DNA of 6,915 nucleotides from Candidatus Zhuqueibacterota bacterium (GTDB taxonomy: Bacteria; Zhuqueibacterota; QNDG01): contig QNDG01000077.1 in the NCBI GenBank assembly GCA_003645915.1, positions 1 to 6,915 of the forward strand. Direction: 5' to 3'. This document shows positions 5,507 through 6,915 of the stretch, in pieces (position 1 is the stretch's first letter; the number at the start of each line of letters is the position of its first letter). Position numbers and translations under genes: made by a program. The notes below the pieces were generated by a model. The model searched no databases, had not been told where the DNA came from, and saw nothing but the letters and a program-made list of their open reading frames with translations.

Positions 5507-6915
5507 TAAAACTGAGAAAATTATCATTTAAGAACAAATTAATTCTGCTTATCCTTCTGGTAACTTTTTTTTCCATGTTTGCAGGTCTATTATTAAACAT
5601 TTTAACTTCAATACACAATTTAAAATCTGATATGATAAGAGAAACCAGGCTTTATGCTGATTTTCTTGGCGAGAGTTTTATCTCTCCTTTATTATTTAAT
5701 GATAAATCCGGTGGAAAAGAAATTTTATCAAAAATAACAACAATCCCGTGGGTCGATGGAGTTGAAATCTACAACTCTAATGGAACCCTTTTTACCGAAT
5801 ATAAAAAATCAAAATTTGTTATTCCTGTTGAAGTAAAAATGAGTGTAAATTTAACAAGGTTTATTGATAATAGATTATATGTATCAAAACAAATTGATTA
5901 TATGCAGGAAAGAGTGGGTAGAATTATTGTGGTTGCATCAACTTCTGAGCTCAAAAAGAAGATAAATCATCAAATCCTGTCAATGATAACAATTATTTTA
6001 CTGGTACTTTTTATTTCATACTACCTGTCATTAAGATTCCAAAAAATAATTTCTGTTCCTATTTTGTCTCTTGCAGAAGTAATGAAAAGTTTATCCAAAA
6101 CCGGAGACTATTCAATCCGTGTTGATAAAAAGAGCGATGATGAGATAGGAATCCTTTATGACGGATTTAATGAGATGCTGGCTCAGATTCAGAAAAAGCA
6201 AAAAGAAAATGAAGAGGCAAATAAAAAAATTGTCATTGGCAGAAAACATCTTGCAGAAGCTCAGCGTATTGCATCTCTCGGAAGCTGGGAGTGGGATGTG
6301 GAGAACAGGACAATGGTTTTTTCCGATGAAATGTTCAGACTCCTTGAATTAGAGTCTGATTCACTGCCTACTCTTAATGTGCTTTTAAAAGGAATGTACA
6401 AGAGAGACAGGCAGCGTTTCCTTGATGCACTTAAAAAAGCAAAAAGTAGAGGAAAATCATTCAGGATAAAAACCGTACGTAAATCAGCCAACGGGAAAAA
6501 ATATCTGTTACTTAGAGGCGAAGTAATTAAGAGTGAAAATAGTAATATAATTATTCATGGTACTGCACAGGATGTTACAGAGCAGACAGAAGCAGAGATC
6601 CAGATAAGAAAATTAAATCAGGAACTGGAAAAAAGAGTTGAAACGAGAACTGCAGAACTTAAAGCGGTGAATGAAGAACTTGAACAGTTTGCATATGTTG
6701 TTTCACATGATTTAAAGGCTCCTTTAAGAGGTGTAAGTCAGCTGTCACAGTGGCTTCTTGAAGATTATCATGATAAACTCGACCATGAAGGCAGAGAGCA
6801 TATTGAGCTCATGAAAGAACGAATTTACAGGATGTACAATCTTATTGACGGGATTCTGGAGTATTCAAGAGTAGGACGATTAAGGGAGAGAAAACAGGAG
6901 GTTGACCTGAATATC
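5503..6915 (+). CDS. Membrane sensor histidine kinase, CHASE8-like/HAMP/PAS/HisKA (3' end beyond window)
   Basis: The frame opens at ATG 5503, overlapping the yfiR-like stop by 4 bases, and stays open for 471 codons to the window edge. The overlap implies translational coupling, since only a weak GAGTTGG precedes it. TM1 is about 12-35 (LILLILLVTFFSMFAGLLL). The periplasmic part (36-155) contains RETRLYADFLGESFISPLLFN, then ILSKITTIPWVDGVEIYNSNG and TLFTEY, the pattern of CHASE8 sensors of YfiN-type proteins. TM2 is about 158-176. A HAMP domain follows (180-232, VPILSLAEVM, DEIGILYDGFNEML). Residues about 250-360 are a PAS fold (ASLGSWEWDVENRTMVFSDEMF to GTAQDVTE). A coiled linker (362-394) leads to the HisKA domain, with H-box FAYVVSHDLKAPLRGV and phosphoacceptor H402. 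The HATPase domain and any receiver domain lie past the edge. The partner response regulator is not visible. Confidence 0.93.
   Translation, partial: MIKLRKLSFKNKLILLILLVTFFSMFAGLLLNILTSIHNLKSDMIRETRLYADFLGESFISPLLFNDKSGGKEILSKITTIPWVDGVEIYNSNGTLFTEYKKSKFVIPVEVKMSVNLTRFIDNRLYVSKQIDYMQERVGRIIVVASTSELKKKINHQILSMITIILLVLFISYYLSLRFQKIISVPILSLAEVMKSLSKTGDYSIRVDKKSDDEIGILYDGFNEMLAQIQKKQKENEEANKKIVIGRKHLAEAQRIASLGSWEWDVENRTMVFSDEMFRLLELESDSLPTLNVLLKGMYKRDRQRFLDALKKAKSRGKSFRIKTVRKSANGKKYLLLRGEVIKSENSNIIIHGTAQDVTEQTEAEIQIRKLNQELEKRVETRTAELKAVNEELEQFAYVVSHDLKAPLRGVSQLSQWLLEDYHDKLDHEGREHIELMKERIYRMYNLIDGILEYSRVGRLRERKQEVDLNI

Noticed and set aside
6158..6491. Short open frames inside the histidine kinase gene on both strands
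   Set aside because: They are shadows of the continuous kinase frame, which carries HAMP, PAS and HisKA motifs throughout this stretch.

Overview
The window comes from an AT-rich bacterium that exports large surface proteins. The leftmost gene ends in a clear type A sorting domain of the type IX secretion system (T9SS), beginning NYPNPFNPETEI. T9SS is confined largely to the Bacteroidota and related FCB-group phyla (Ignavibacteriota, Calditrichota, KSB1-like lineages). Four promoters can be read, all of the ordinary sigma-70 type (TTGACA-like, 17-bp spacer, TATATT/TATAAT). They do not match the -33/-7 TTTG/TAnnTTTG type of classical Bacteroidia, so I lean to a deep FCB lineage outside Bacteroidia. 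The exact phylum cannot be fixed from the sequence.

Layout. (1) Positions 1-3170 hold two exported proteins. The first is the 3' part of a right-handed beta-helix protein with an Ig-like domain and a T9SS sorting domain. The second is a complete 705-aa Sec-exported beta-propeller protein (FG-GAP/VCBS-like, with order of motifs reminiscent of PL11 rhamnogalacturonan lyases), followed by a fibronectin type III domain and a further Ig-like domain, but without a sorting tail. (2) Positions 3198-4132 form a compact block of small units, each with its own promoter and terminator: tRNA-Arg(TCT), a solitary ArsR-type repressor behind a near-consensus promoter with an A-tract upstream element and an overlapping inverted repeat, and tRNA-Ala(GGC). 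(3) Positions 4208-4807 encode a YihX-like HAD phosphatase in markedly AT-rich DNA. (4) From 4877 to the right edge lies a signalling operon. An upstream region with three consecutive inverted repeats leads into a sigma-70 promoter only about a dozen bases before the start codon of a YfiR-like periplasmic protein (DUF4154). Its stop overlaps by ATGA the start of a membrane histidine kinase (TM, CHASE8-like periplasmic sensor, TM, HAMP, PAS, HisKA), which runs off the window before its ATPase domain.

The most interesting unit is the last one. In Pseudomonas the periplasmic YfiR inhibits YfiN, a CHASE8-HAMP-GGDEF diguanylate cyclase. Here a YfiR homologue is translationally coupled to a protein with the same sensory front end, but the output is a PAS-HisKA histidine kinase. 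This suggests the YfiR/CHASE8 envelope-sensing module has been re-plumbed from c-di-GMP to phosphorelay signalling. No CRISPR array, insertion sequence or phage gene is visible, and every non-coding gap is shorter than 300 bases.
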